From assembly GCA_964424545.1 (NCBI GenBank), contig CAYRJN010000147.1, forward strand, positions 1-9,701: a DNA stretch of 9,701 nt, in the 5' to 3' direction. The position numbers and the translations under genes are program-made. Positions 1 to 6,630 of the stretch are shown piece by piece (positions within the stretch are counted from its first letter, which is position 1; each line of letters opens with the position of its first letter). Source of the stretch: JAUVIB01 sp964424545. GTDB lineage: Bacteria > Calditrichota > Calditrichia > Calditrichales > Calditrichaceae. The notes below the pieces were generated by a model. The model saw nothing but the letters and a program-made list of their open reading frames with translations. It had not been told where the DNA came from and ran no database searches.

Positions 1-402
1 CTCGATATTGATCATTTCAAAATATTCAATGACACGTTAGGGCATCAGGCAGGAGACGAAGTGCTTAGATCGCTGGCGCATATTCTCAAAACTACGGTGC
101 GTGATAATGATATTGTAGCGCGATATGGCGGAGAAGAGTTTGCTATTATCCTGCCCAACGTTCCTCCTAAGGGCGCTTCGATCCTTGCGGAACGTATTAG
201 AAAAATTATTAGCGATACGCCTGTTCCTGGAGAAGAGGTGCAGCCGGGCGGCAAACTTACCGTCAGTATAGGGTCGGCTTCCATGCCGCAGGACGCGGAA
301 GATTGGAAGGATTTAATTTATAAAGCCGATACGGCTTTATATACCGCAAAAAGAAGCGGCCGCAATCAGGTTAGGCTGTTTGATAAAAAAATGGTTATGT
401 GA
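1..402 (+). CDS. Diguanylate cyclase GGDEF domain, C-terminal part (5' end outside window)
   Basis: Open from the first base, with no start in the window; it ends at TGA 400-402. The visible 133 residues are most of a GGDEF domain, which makes cyclic di-GMP from two GTP. The first residues match the family's metal and substrate segment (LDIDHFK, then ND and GHQAGDE). The active-site loop is GGEEF at visible residues 43-47, an accepted active variant. An RxxD inhibitory site (R34-D37) lies five residues before the loop, so product feedback inhibition is likely. The domain closes with the usual region around YKADTALYTAKRSGRNQV. Sensor or receiver domains, if any, lie upstream and cannot be seen. 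An internal ATG at 61 is not a sensible start because it would cut off the DxDxFKxxND motif. No terminator is visible before the next gene, 57 bases on. Confidence 0.93.
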   Translation, partial: LDIDHFKIFNDTLGHQAGDEVLRSLAHILKTTVRDNDIVARYGGEEFAIILPNVPPKGASILAERIRKIISDTPVPGEEVQPGGKLTVSIGSASMPQDAEDWKDLIYKADTALYTAKRSGRNQVRLFDKKMVM

Positions 403-459
403 TTTTTCATTATCGCAATAGATCGTTTTTCCGCCATTCTGGAGAACAATTATTATTTT

Positions 460-1170
460 ATGAAACCGTTAATTATATCTCACCGCGGAAATGGAAATAA
501 ATATCCCGAAAACACAATTGCAGCTTGCGAACAGGCTATAAAAGAAGGCGCCGATGCGCTTGAAGTGGACGTTCAGCAAACCTTTAAAGGCGAGTTAGTG
601 GTCTTTCATGATTTCAGCTTAAAGCGCATGGCGGGCAGCAGACGCCTGCTTTTGTGGACGCCGTTGCCTAAACTGCGTTATTACCACCTCGACAACGATC
701 ATTACACAATACCTACTTTAAAAGATTTTATTGAACATTTTAAAAATAAAGTTCCCATAAATCTTGACGCCAAATTAATTTGGCCATTAGTTGGCCCATT
801 TGCTCGTGATATCGTGCGGGCTATTGTCGGCTGGAAGGTCGAAGAACAAGTATGGGTTTCGTCTTTTAATCCGATTTTGCTCAGAACTATCAAATTCAAT
901 AAAAAACGTATAAAAACAGGATTGTTGTTTAAAAAAAATTCTCGCTTTTATCTATCATTCAATAATCTTTGGCAGAATGACGCCTGGCATCCGGCTTATA
1001 ATTTATTAAACGATCAACTAATAAACGAAGCAAAAAAATACGGTAAAGAACTGTATGTTTGGACGGTTAATGAGCAAAAGATTTTACGTCGTATAAAAAA
1101 TATTGATGCATTAAACGGCGTAATTACCGATAATCCCTCTTTGGTAAAATCAATTTTAAAAGGAGAATAG
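460..1170 (+). CDS. Glycerophosphodiester phosphodiesterase, cytoplasmic type
   Basis: A 236-residue GDPD-family TIM barrel, the usual size for a soluble bacterial enzyme. The family hydrolyses glycerophosphodiesters to glycerol-3-phosphate and an alcohol, in phospholipid turnover. Visible motifs: HRG at residues 8-10 (catalytic His8, Arg9), PENT at 16-19, metal ligands E35 and D37, and the second catalytic His in FHD (H50). The strand INLDAK (100-105) carries Asp103 where many members have Glu. The end has the usual YVWTVNE segment. There is no signal peptide or membrane segment, so a cytoplasmic UgpQ-like role is likely. GGAG at 441-444 is 15 bases before the ATG, longer than ideal, but no better start is seen. 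The preceding GGDEF gene is 57 bases upstream; co-transcription is possible but unproven. The true substrate alcohol cannot be read from sequence. Confidence 0.93.
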   Translation: MKPLIISHRGNGNKYPENTIAACEQAIKEGADALEVDVQQTFKGELVVFHDFSLKRMAGSRRLLLWTPLPKLRYYHLDNDHYTIPTLKDFIEHFKNKVPINLDAKLIWPLVGPFARDIVRAIVGWKVEEQVWVSSFNPILLRTIKFNKKRIKTGLLFKKNSRFYLSFNNLWQNDAWHPAYNLLNDQLINEAKKYGKELYVWTVNEQKILRRIKNIDALNGVITDNPSLVKSILKGE

Positions 1171-1507
1171 GCGTTAACTATTTTTGCGGAGAAATAGTAC
1201 GGTGTTCCTAAAAAGAAAATGATTTTTATATTACAGATTGACTGATTTTCTTGAGGGCAATTATTGCGTTCCCCTTTATTTTACCTGCAAAGCACAAATG
1301 TTCTAATAATGAAAAAAGTCCATGCCATAAACAGAAAAAACAGGTCTGCTGTCAGTTCGATTCCAAAGGGTAAGCAGAGAAATCTTGAATGTGAAATATT
1401 TCCAAAAAGCAGACAATATATGATCTGTTTGTATTTTAAGCGTTTTTCCTGCTTGCACGGCCTTGAAACGACAATCAAAGCCACAATTTCAAGATTGCAT
1501 CGATTCC
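1171..1507. other. Convergent intergenic gap, no convincing gene
   Basis: These 337 bases separate the + strand phosphodiesterase from the - strand parvulin. No RNA gene or conserved protein is recognised. A 7-bp inverted repeat (ACTATTT 1177-1183 with AAATAGT 1192-1198, 8-base loop) follows the phosphodiesterase stop but has no T-tract. On the - strand a short ACAG/CTGT stem around 1340-1356 is followed by six Ts, a weak candidate terminator for the parvulin operon. Open frames here (+ 1264-1533, - 1281-1484) lack a good ribosome site and a recognisable domain. The - strand frame is hydrophobic and may be a gene remnant; see findings. Confidence 0.6.
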
Positions 1508-1783
1508 TTATCTTTGTCCTGTTTTTTTTATGATATGGTAACCAAATTGTGTTTTAACGAGATTGCTGATTCTGCCGTTTGAAAGGCGGGTAACAGTCTG
1601 TTCAAATTCCTTAACCATTTGTCCGGGACCAAACCAGCCCAAATCGCCGCCCTTACTTTTACTGGGGCAAGTAGAATATTCTTTGGCCAGCGCGTTAAAA
1701 TTAGCGCCCTTTTTTAATTTTTGTAAGATTTGATTGGCAAGATTGCGGTCCTTTACCAAAATATGGCTTGCTCTCCATTCCAT
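1508..1783 (-). CDS. ppiC: Peptidyl-prolyl cis-trans isomerase, stand-alone parvulin (PpiC-like)
   Basis: A 91-residue protein consisting of one rotamase (parvulin) domain, nearly the same length as E. coli PpiC. It catalyses cis-trans isomerisation of X-Pro bonds during folding. Active-site residues of E. coli parvulin have counterparts one position earlier: His7, Cys39, Met56, Phe60 and His83. The core CPSKSKGGDLGWFGPGQMV (39-57) and TQFGYHII (78-85) are strongly family-like. There is no signal peptide, so it should be cytoplasmic. The start is fixed by AAAGGAG at 1796-1790, six bases before the ATG at 1783-1781; a longer in-frame reading from 1885 adds only residues that lie across the preceding gene. 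The ATG overlaps the upstream stop as TAATG, indicating translational coupling to the Lnb-like gene. Confidence 0.95.
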   Translation of the reverse strand: MEWRASHILVKDRNLANQILQKLKKGANFNALAKEYSTCPSKSKGGDLGWFGPGQMVKEFEQTVTRLSNGRISNLVKTQFGYHIIKKTGQR

Positions 1784-1796
1784 TACAGACTCCTTT
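1781..1796 (-). promoter_or_regulatory. Ribosome binding site and TAATG stop/start overlap
   Basis: On the - strand AAAGGAG (1796-1790) lies inside the last codons of the Lnb-like gene. Its stop TAA (1785-1783) shares one base with the parvulin ATG (1783-1781). This settles the parvulin start and implies coupled or reinitiating translation. Confidence 0.85.
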
Positions 1797-3048
1797 GATC
1801 TATTATGTGAATATTTTGGAATAACAATTTTGAAGTATAGAAAAAAACAGTAAAAATCGGTAATATAAATACAATAATCAACCAATTATCCTGATTAAAA
1901 GGCGGGAGAATCTTAACAACAACGGCGACAATCAGGGCAATGAGCTCGAATGTCCCAAAGCGGTACATCCATTTCAATGCGTAAGAACGATTAAGGATAA
2001 TGAGTATTCCGATTATAAAGAGAAGGAACGTAAAAGGATTTACGGTAATCAGATTTTCATTGTGAAACGTAACTTCATGATCGGTGAAGAAAGACATGAA
2101 GGTAAGACCTAATCCCGGAATGCCGAGAAAAAGACCAAGAAGACTATTATAGAGACCGAAGGTAATTCGCGGCCATAAATCCCCGTTATTTTTGTACCAA
2201 AAGCCTATAATTAACAGTGGAACAGCGATTAAAATACCGAATAAGAAAGATAGAGGCAGGAGATTGGGAGGCTTTTGGGGTATTTTGTTGTGTTCTCCTT
2301 TATTAAGGATAATATGGTCAGTAGCAAAGGGGACGATTTGTCCGTCATTATTTTTAATGTTTAAACTTAAAATATGTTTTTCTAACTCATCCGGTAAAAA
2401 CATTGTATCCCACACCGGAATAGGTTGATCGATGGTATTATTCATAAGGTACATTAATAACAGATTCATCCAAAAACTGCGCGCCGTATAGCGAACTGTT
2501 TCGTCTCTTAAGGTATAGGGGGAAGGCCCTGCTGTGGCTTGGTATAAGCGGCCGTCAATAGCGTCGTTTAACAAATCCCTAATACGTGTGGCGCAGTTAT
2601 CGTAGTAGTGATGGTAGAGATAGTATTTATTTTCGGGACGGATTGCTTCGACAAGTTTTCGGGCGATTTCCAACCTGCGCTGCGGGGTTAAGTTTACGGT
2701 TGTAATGCGTATATCTCTCTTTTGTCCGCGATATATGGCAAGATAGCCGGGAACGGAGGCGTCGCCTCCGGAAAAAATCAGACGTCCCATGGCAAAGTTA
2801 CGCAGCATTTTATCGCTAATGGAAAAAATACCGAAATTGTAAATGCGTGAACGGTGCAGGCGGAGGTCTTCCACAATAATGCCGTTATGTCCCCACCAAG
2901 TAGAAAGGTCTTCGCCTACGCCGAAAGTAACCAGTTTAATACGAATATCTTCTCCTTTGCTACGTCCGTCCGCCCAAGGAACGTCGGCCGCTAAAGAGAT
3001 ATTTCCAATAAAAACGGAGAAAAAAATAAAAAAAAGTAAATTTTTCAT
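1783..3048 (-). CDS. Lnb-like protein: signal peptide, DUF4105 (Lnb_N) periplasmic domain, five-helix membrane domain
   Basis: A 421-residue protein. Residues 1 to about 20 form a signal peptide (K2, then a Phe/Leu/Ile-rich core ending SLAA). Residues 25-250 match the DUF4105/Lnb N-terminal domain, a permuted NlpC/P60-like fold with His54 in WWGHNG, a YNFG element at 70-73 and candidate nucleophile Cys152 in DNCATR. Five hydrophobic helices follow (about 264-284, 296-321, 338-352, 367-381, 389-405), with a characteristic HNEN...NPF segment (329-339). This is the architecture of Lnb, the lipoprotein N-acyltransferase described in Bacteroides, which N-acylates the lipoprotein amino-terminal cysteine. 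Function here is inferred from architecture; other DUF4105 proteins are uncharacterised. The start at 3048 is preferred over 3102 because AAAGG sits five bases upstream and the signal peptide begins there. A TTGACA promoter lies just upstream and a parvulin gene is coupled downstream. Confidence 0.85.
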   Translation of the reverse strand: MKNLLFFIFFSVFIGNISLAADVPWADGRSKGEDIRIKLVTFGVGEDLSTWWGHNGIIVEDLRLHRSRIYNFGIFSISDKMLRNFAMGRLIFSGGDASVPGYLAIYRGQKRDIRITTVNLTPQRRLEIARKLVEAIRPENKYYLYHHYYDNCATRIRDLLNDAIDGRLYQATAGPSPYTLRDETVRYTARSFWMNLLLMYLMNNTIDQPIPVWDTMFLPDELEKHILSLNIKNNDGQIVPFATDHIILNKGEHNKIPQKPPNLLPLSFLFGILIAVPLLIIGFWYKNNGDLWPRITFGLYNSLLGLFLGIPGLGLTFMSFFTDHEVTFHNENLITVNPFTFLLFIIGILIILNRSYALKWMYRFGTFELIALIVAVVVKILPPFNQDNWLIIVFILPIFTVFFYTSKLLFQNIHIIDQRSL

Positions 3049-3073
3049 TAAAGCCTTTCTAAAGAAAAAGGCA

Positions 3074-3102
3074 AAATTAGAAGAAAAGGGGATAGATGTC
3101 AA
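3074..3102 (-). promoter_or_regulatory. Probable sigma70-type promoter of the Lnb-like/parvulin operon
   Basis: On the - strand a perfect TTGACA (3102-3097) is followed after 17 bases by TAATTT (3079-3074), a weak -10 box (3 of 6 to TATAAT). The expected transcript start, near 3067, leaves a leader of about 20 bases containing the ribosome site. It sits directly after the terminator of the preceding operon, which fits a new transcription unit. Confidence 0.45.
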
Positions 3103-3121
3103 TTTTTGTTTAGGGAAATAT

Positions 3122-3153
3122 TATAAAAAAACCCGACGGTATGCGCCGTCGGG
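3122..3153 (-). terminator. Intrinsic terminator of the NagB–PIG-L/yjbQ operon
   Basis: A perfect 8-bp GC-rich stem (CCCGACGG 3132-3139 with CCGTCGGG 3146-3153, six-base loop) is followed on the - strand by seven Ts and TATA. It starts eight bases beyond the yjbQ stop. The + strand side has no T-tract, so it works in one direction only. Confidence 0.93.
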
Positions 3154-3160
3154 CTAATGA

Positions 3161-3580
3161 TTATTCGCCGATAATTTTAACAAGAACGCGTTTGCGTCGT
3201 CTTCCGTCAAATTCCGCATAATAAATTTGTTCCCAGGGTCCGAAATCGAGACGACCGTCCGTGATGGCGACAACCACTTCGCGTCCCATAATCTGACGTT
3301 TAAGATGGGCGTCGCCGTTGTCCTCTCCCGTACGGTTGTGGCGATAATGCGAAAGTGGTTCATGCGGAGCAAGCTTTTCCAACCAATCGTCATAATCCTG
3401 AATCAAGCCGCTTTCCGCGTCGTTAATGTAAACGCTAGCTGTGATATGCATGGCGTTAACCAAACATAATCCTTCTTTAACGCCCGAATCGCGCAGACAT
3501 TCCTCAACATCGCTTGTAATGTTAATATAATCTCTGCGGTGAGGCGTTGAAAACCATAATTCTTTACGATAAGATTTCAT
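3161..3580 (-). CDS. yjbQ: YjbQ/UPF0047 family protein
   Basis: A 139-residue single-domain protein of the YjbQ (UPF0047) family. Family signatures are plain: HITAS (45-49), YRHNRTGEDNGDAHLKRQ (79-96) with conserved His81, Asn88 and His92, then DGRLDFGPWEQI (108-119) and AEFDGRRRKR (122-131). Members show weak thiamine-phosphate synthase activity in vitro, but their physiological role is unsettled, so I claim no substrate. It is cytoplasmic, with no signal or membrane segment. GGAG eight bases before the ATG supports the start at 3580. The gene begins 17 bases after the NagB–PIG-L stop, on the same strand, and ends at a strong terminator, so it is the last gene of that operon. The pairing might mean a shared role in sugar-phosphate metabolism, but this is only guilt by association. 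Confidence 0.93.
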   Translation of the reverse strand: MKSYRKELWFSTPHRRDYINITSDVEECLRDSGVKEGLCLVNAMHITASVYINDAESGLIQDYDDWLEKLAPHEPLSHYRHNRTGEDNGDAHLKRQIMGREVVVAITDGRLDFGPWEQIYYAEFDGRRRKRVLVKIIGE

Positions 3581-3597
3581 AGCTTGTTCTCCGTTTA

Positions 3598-5955
3598 TTA
3601 TGCATTTTCCGTTGTTTTACGCAAGGCAACCGATCGTTCATAAAATTCATCCAAAGTCATTTCTTTGATAAAGGCAAAACCGCGCGTTGAACGAATTCTG
3701 GAGTCCGTATTTTGATAAAAGAAATCGCTGCCCAATAATGTTTTTAGCATTTGATACTGTTCGACCTGAATTTTCTGCGCTAGACCGGAAAAAGGTCCGT
3801 CGTATTCATAGCTGGGAAAGGAGGCGTCTCTTTGCGAGCCGAAAGCGTTAAAAAAAGCGTCCTGCAGGATCGCGCGGGAATTTAACGTAACGGGTATAAA
3901 ATTAGTTACTTCCGTAGGATGAAACCGAAACCAAACATTGCGGTAACCCCATATTTTGATTTTATCGTTGCCTGTTTCTTTTTTGTATATTTTCAGCGCT
4001 TCGGCCACGGCTTGCAATACCTTGTAATGCGTATCCGGTCCGCTGCCTTCGGGATCAAAAGCCACGGAAACAACGGTCGGTTTGATTTTTTTTATGGTAT
4101 TTAAAATCGGCATAACGTCGCGCTCGATAGTCGGTTCTTCGGTAAAGATATCTCCTTTATAGAAACCGAGACGAGAATGAATAACCGATTCGCCGCCATA
4201 GCCGAAATAACCCCATAATACGTCGGCTTCCCATTCGCGGGTCATGCCCTTTAAGCGCTGAATATGATGCAAGTCCTTTTTTCCCGGGTACTGGGTTTGA
4301 AAATAGTTAATCAATTCGTTTATTCTATTTTGTAGCTGTTCCAGCGAGTCTTCTTCGTAAACTTCAATCAGATTGCTGATAAAACGGCGTACGGACGCTT
4401 CTTCTTTGGCGTCTTCATCATTGCCGGCAATGGCGTCGAGATAGTGCAGCACGTCTTCATTGCGCAAAGGAATATTTTGCGGCTCAAAGTAATTTTCAGC
4501 GATTAATTGTTTGAAATAGGAGGTTTTCAAATACTTTTGCGTTAATTGTACCAAACTTAACATATATTTATTGGTAACCGCGTTAAATCCCGAAGTAAGA
4601 TAATTAAAATAGTGAACGCTGCTTGGTTCGCGCATTAATCGCACAAGATAGGGCAGATAGGCCAGCATGATATCGTCATGGTGCGGCGCCGTATGCAGGT
4701 AAACCTGATTCTTGGGGATGATCATGGATCGCGAAATATTTTCTTTAAAAGTCTTTACAATACCATGCACATATTTTTTGTATTCGGGGGCGATTTCTTT
4801 AAAAACAGCCTGCGCCGAACGTGTGGCGTTAAAATCTTTGGTTGTTAAACTTTCCAGCTTTTTACCTTGCATCAAAGCCAAATCGGTGATGATACGATTT
4901 TTATCATTATCGGAAAGCGGTTTTTTAGCAATCAAATCCAAATAGGTGCGCTCGGTTAGCAGTTTGGCCGCTCCTTTGGTGACATAAAAGGCGGCGTTGG
5001 GAAGAAGCTGCAATACCGAAGCAGGCACATTGTTGTTGATATCCGATTGAACGGCATCTTTGATGATTTTTGCCTTAGCTTCCCCCGCGGCAATTATTAT
5101 AGCAGTTGTTTTTGTATTGGAGACGATCGTGTTTAAGCCGATAGTAATCACCAGTCGGTTACGGGATATTTCCATTCCGCCGAGATCGGAAGCCGCCGCC
5201 GCTTGCGTTTCGTAATTGGTGGGCATCAGGCGGGTGGTTGAATAGTGATCCGAACCTCGCACATTAAAGCCGATATGTCCGTCGGGGCCGATGCCGCCGA
5301 GAAAAAAACCGATCCCGCCCAATTCCCGGATGCGGGTCTCATAATCGGTGCAAAACTGATCAACCGCCTCTAAAACACGTTTTTGTCTCTCTTCAAGGAT
5401 GTTGTTGGGCTTTTTAGTGCGCAGACCTAAATCCACCGTATGGTTTGGCCAGATATCTTCAAGCGTTTCACCCTCTTTTAAGCCGATAATATTGGGGTTG
5501 ATCAACAACGCTTTTTTAGGGTCTAATCCGAATCCTTTAATATAGAAGTTGTTCACATAATGATAAAAACTATTGTGTTGGAAGGTGTTTATGGGGTAAA
5601 ATTCATCAATTTGTATAAAATGAAAACTTTGCATATTGGGTTTTTTTGCCGGATCAATAGACCATTCTTCCAACAGTTTTTTAATTTCCGGACTTTTCCA
5701 TTCATCAAGGATATGTCTTACCCATTTTATAAAATGTTCCGGCGTTTTTCCGGTCGGTAAAGCAATTGTCCAGCCTTCGTTATCTTGCGCCCATTCCAAA
5801 AAGCGCATAGCGGTTAATTTGCCGAGAAGCGGGAAGTTTTCCACTACGATCGTTTTAATTTTCTCAATTGGCGGATAAATAATATCCCGTTTGGCGCGCT
5901 TTATGGCAATTCCTTCAACTTTTGAAATTGTATGCGAATCGTTTATTTTATTCAT
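3598..5955 (-). CDS. NagB–PIG-L fusion: glucosamine-6-phosphate deaminase-like domain plus LmbE/PIG-L deacetylase-like domain
   Basis: A 785-residue cytoplasmic fusion. The NagB/isomerase domain (about 35-345) shows LPTGKTP (66-72), IDEF (116-119; the D117/E118 pair matches the catalytic-base region), GGIGPDGHIGFN (220-231; D225, H227), R242 and K294 in the phosphate-binding positions, and VPASVLQLLPN. A linker follows, then a PIG-L/LmbE zinc-hydrolase domain (about 415-690) with APHHDD (423-428; H425, D427, D428) and a late metal His643 in GPDTHY. NagB converts glucosamine-6-phosphate to fructose-6-phosphate and ammonia; PIG-L enzymes remove N-acetyl groups from GlcNAc-type sugars. The fusion could couple deacetylation to deamination. 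One oddity: after DGHIGFN the residue is Val232, where E. coli NagB has catalytic Glu148, so true deaminase activity is uncertain. The ribosome site is weak (GGA about 10 bases before ATG 5955). First gene of the operon with yjbQ. Confidence 0.9.
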   Translation of the reverse strand: MNKINDSHTISKVEGIAIKRAKRDIIYPPIEKIKTIVVENFPLLGKLTAMRFLEWAQDNEGWTIALPTGKTPEHFIKWVRHILDEWKSPEIKKLLEEWSIDPAKKPNMQSFHFIQIDEFYPINTFQHNSFYHYVNNFYIKGFGLDPKKALLINPNIIGLKEGETLEDIWPNHTVDLGLRTKKPNNILEERQKRVLEAVDQFCTDYETRIRELGGIGFFLGGIGPDGHIGFNVRGSDHYSTTRLMPTNYETQAAAASDLGGMEISRNRLVITIGLNTIVSNTKTTAIIIAAGEAKAKIIKDAVQSDINNNVPASVLQLLPNAAFYVTKGAAKLLTERTYLDLIAKKPLSDNDKNRIITDLALMQGKKLESLTTKDFNATRSAQAVFKEIAPEYKKYVHGIVKTFKENISRSMIIPKNQVYLHTAPHHDDIMLAYLPYLVRLMREPSSVHYFNYLTSGFNAVTNKYMLSLVQLTQKYLKTSYFKQLIAENYFEPQNIPLRNEDVLHYLDAIAGNDEDAKEEASVRRFISNLIEVYEEDSLEQLQNRINELINYFQTQYPGKKDLHHIQRLKGMTREWEADVLWGYFGYGGESVIHSRLGFYKGDIFTEEPTIERDVMPILNTIKKIKPTVVSVAFDPEGSGPDTHYKVLQAVAEALKIYKKETGNDKIKIWGYRNVWFRFHPTEVTNFIPVTLNSRAILQDAFFNAFGSQRDASFPSYEYDGPFSGLAQKIQVEQYQMLKTLLGSDFFYQNTDSRIRSTRGFAFIKEMTLDEFYERSVALRKTTENA

Positions 5956-6001
5956 AATTGATATCCGGTTTCTTTGTTCGACTGCAATTGACTAAGCCTA
6001 T

Positions 6002-6030
6002 AATGTACTAAGAATATCATTTTTTTGCAA
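6002..6030 (-). promoter_or_regulatory. Possible promoter of the NagB–PIG-L/yjbQ operon
   Basis: On the - strand TTGCAA (6030-6025) and TACATT (6007-6002) are separated by exactly 17 bases; each matches the sigma70 consensus at four of six positions. This predicts a leader of about 40 bases. AT-rich DNA yields such pairs by chance, so this is tentative. Confidence 0.3.
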
Positions 6031-6111
6031 TATAAATCTGTTCTTCACACGATAAATACTTTTTCGTCGGAATAGCAAGTTCTAAAACGAAAAAAATATA
6101 CTGATATTGCT

Positions 6112-6152
6112 AAAAAATATAGATTTTTTCTTGATTTTGTTAAAAAATCTAT
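6112..6152. repeat. Alternating AT-rich inverted repeats upstream of the HU gene
   Basis: Three A/T-tract arms alternate. Arm 1 AAAAAAT (6112-6118) pairs with ATTTTTT (6123-6129) over a 4-base loop. An overlapping arm ATAGATTTTTT (6119-6129) pairs perfectly over 11 bp with AAAAAATCTAT (6142-6152), with a 12-base spacer. The two hairpins exclude each other. The block ends 84 bases before the HU ATG and may be bent DNA or an operator; no factor is recognised. Confidence 0.6.
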
Positions 6153-6236
6153 GGATATTTAAAGATGCAATTCATTTAAAAAATTACAATTTGCAAATTA
6201 AACCAATTAAATTATCAAATTTAGAGGAGAATTCTA

Positions 6237-6509
6237 ATGACTAAACAAGATTTAGTTGCAAAAATGGCCGGTGATGCCGGTATTTCTAAGAAAGCCGCTG
6301 AAGATGCGCTTAAATCATTTATAGATGGCGTTAAAGAAAGCCTTAGTAATGGCGAAGGTATCTCTCTTGTCGGTTTCGGTACTTTCGGTGTTTCCGAAAG
6401 AAGCGCTCGTCAAGGCCGCAATCCTAAAACGGGTGAAACCATCCAAATCGCCGCTAGAAAAGTTCCTACTTTCAAGGCAGGTAAAGCGCTTAAAGAAGCT
6501 GTAAACTAA
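6237..6509 (+). CDS. hup: HU-family DNA-binding protein
   Basis: A 90-residue histone-like HU protein, the standard length. It binds and bends DNA without strong sequence preference as a dimer and organises the nucleoid. The N-terminal helices (MTKQDLVAKMAGDAGISKKA) form the dimer body; GFGTFGV (46-52) and GRNPKTGETIQI (60-71) form the saddle and DNA-binding beta arm with the intercalating Pro; PTFKAGKALKEAV closes the domain. It reads as HU rather than IHF because IHF-type signature residues are not evident, although the families intergrade. AGAGGAG at 6223-6229, seven bases before the ATG, is a strong ribosome site. The gene is monocistronic, with a terminator nine bases after the stop. The long AT-rich leader region is typical of a highly expressed, possibly self-regulated gene. 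Confidence 0.96.
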   Translation: MTKQDLVAKMAGDAGISKKAAEDALKSFIDGVKESLSNGEGISLVGFGTFGVSERSARQGRNPKTGETIQIAARKVPTFKAGKALKEAVN

Positions 6510-6518
6510 AAAATAACG

Positions 6519-6548
6519 GAGGGGTATAATTACCTACCCCTCTTTTTT
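6519..6548 (+). terminator. Intrinsic terminator of the HU gene
   Basis: A perfect 8-bp stem, GAGGGGTA (6519-6526) with TACCCCTC (6535-6542), has an 8-base loop and is followed directly by six Ts (6543-6548). It begins nine bases after the HU stop codon. Confidence 0.93.
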
Positions 6549-6630
6549 CTCTTTATATTTTCCTATCTTAAAAACGAACAATTCAAACCGCTAAATTTTT
6601 CAATGATTCTTGCTCATTTAAGGCAAAACG

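Noticed and set aside
1783..1885. N-terminal extension of the parvulin to an ATG at 1885
   Set aside because: The extension overlaps the Lnb-like coding end, resembles no signal peptide of the family, and the strong AAAGGAG fits the ATG at 1783 exactly.
5999..6004. Perfect + strand TATAAT in the gap upstream of HU
   Set aside because: No acceptable -35 box lies 16-18 bases upstream, and it would give HU a leader of over 220 bases. Its reverse complement overlaps the tentative - strand promoter of the NagB–PIG-L operon.
6131..6159. TTGATT (6131-6136) and GATATT (6154-6159) with 17-base spacing as HU promoter
   Set aside because: Each box matches only four of six positions in very AT-rich sequence, and the -35 box lies within the inverted repeats. 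It is possible but not strong enough to annotate.
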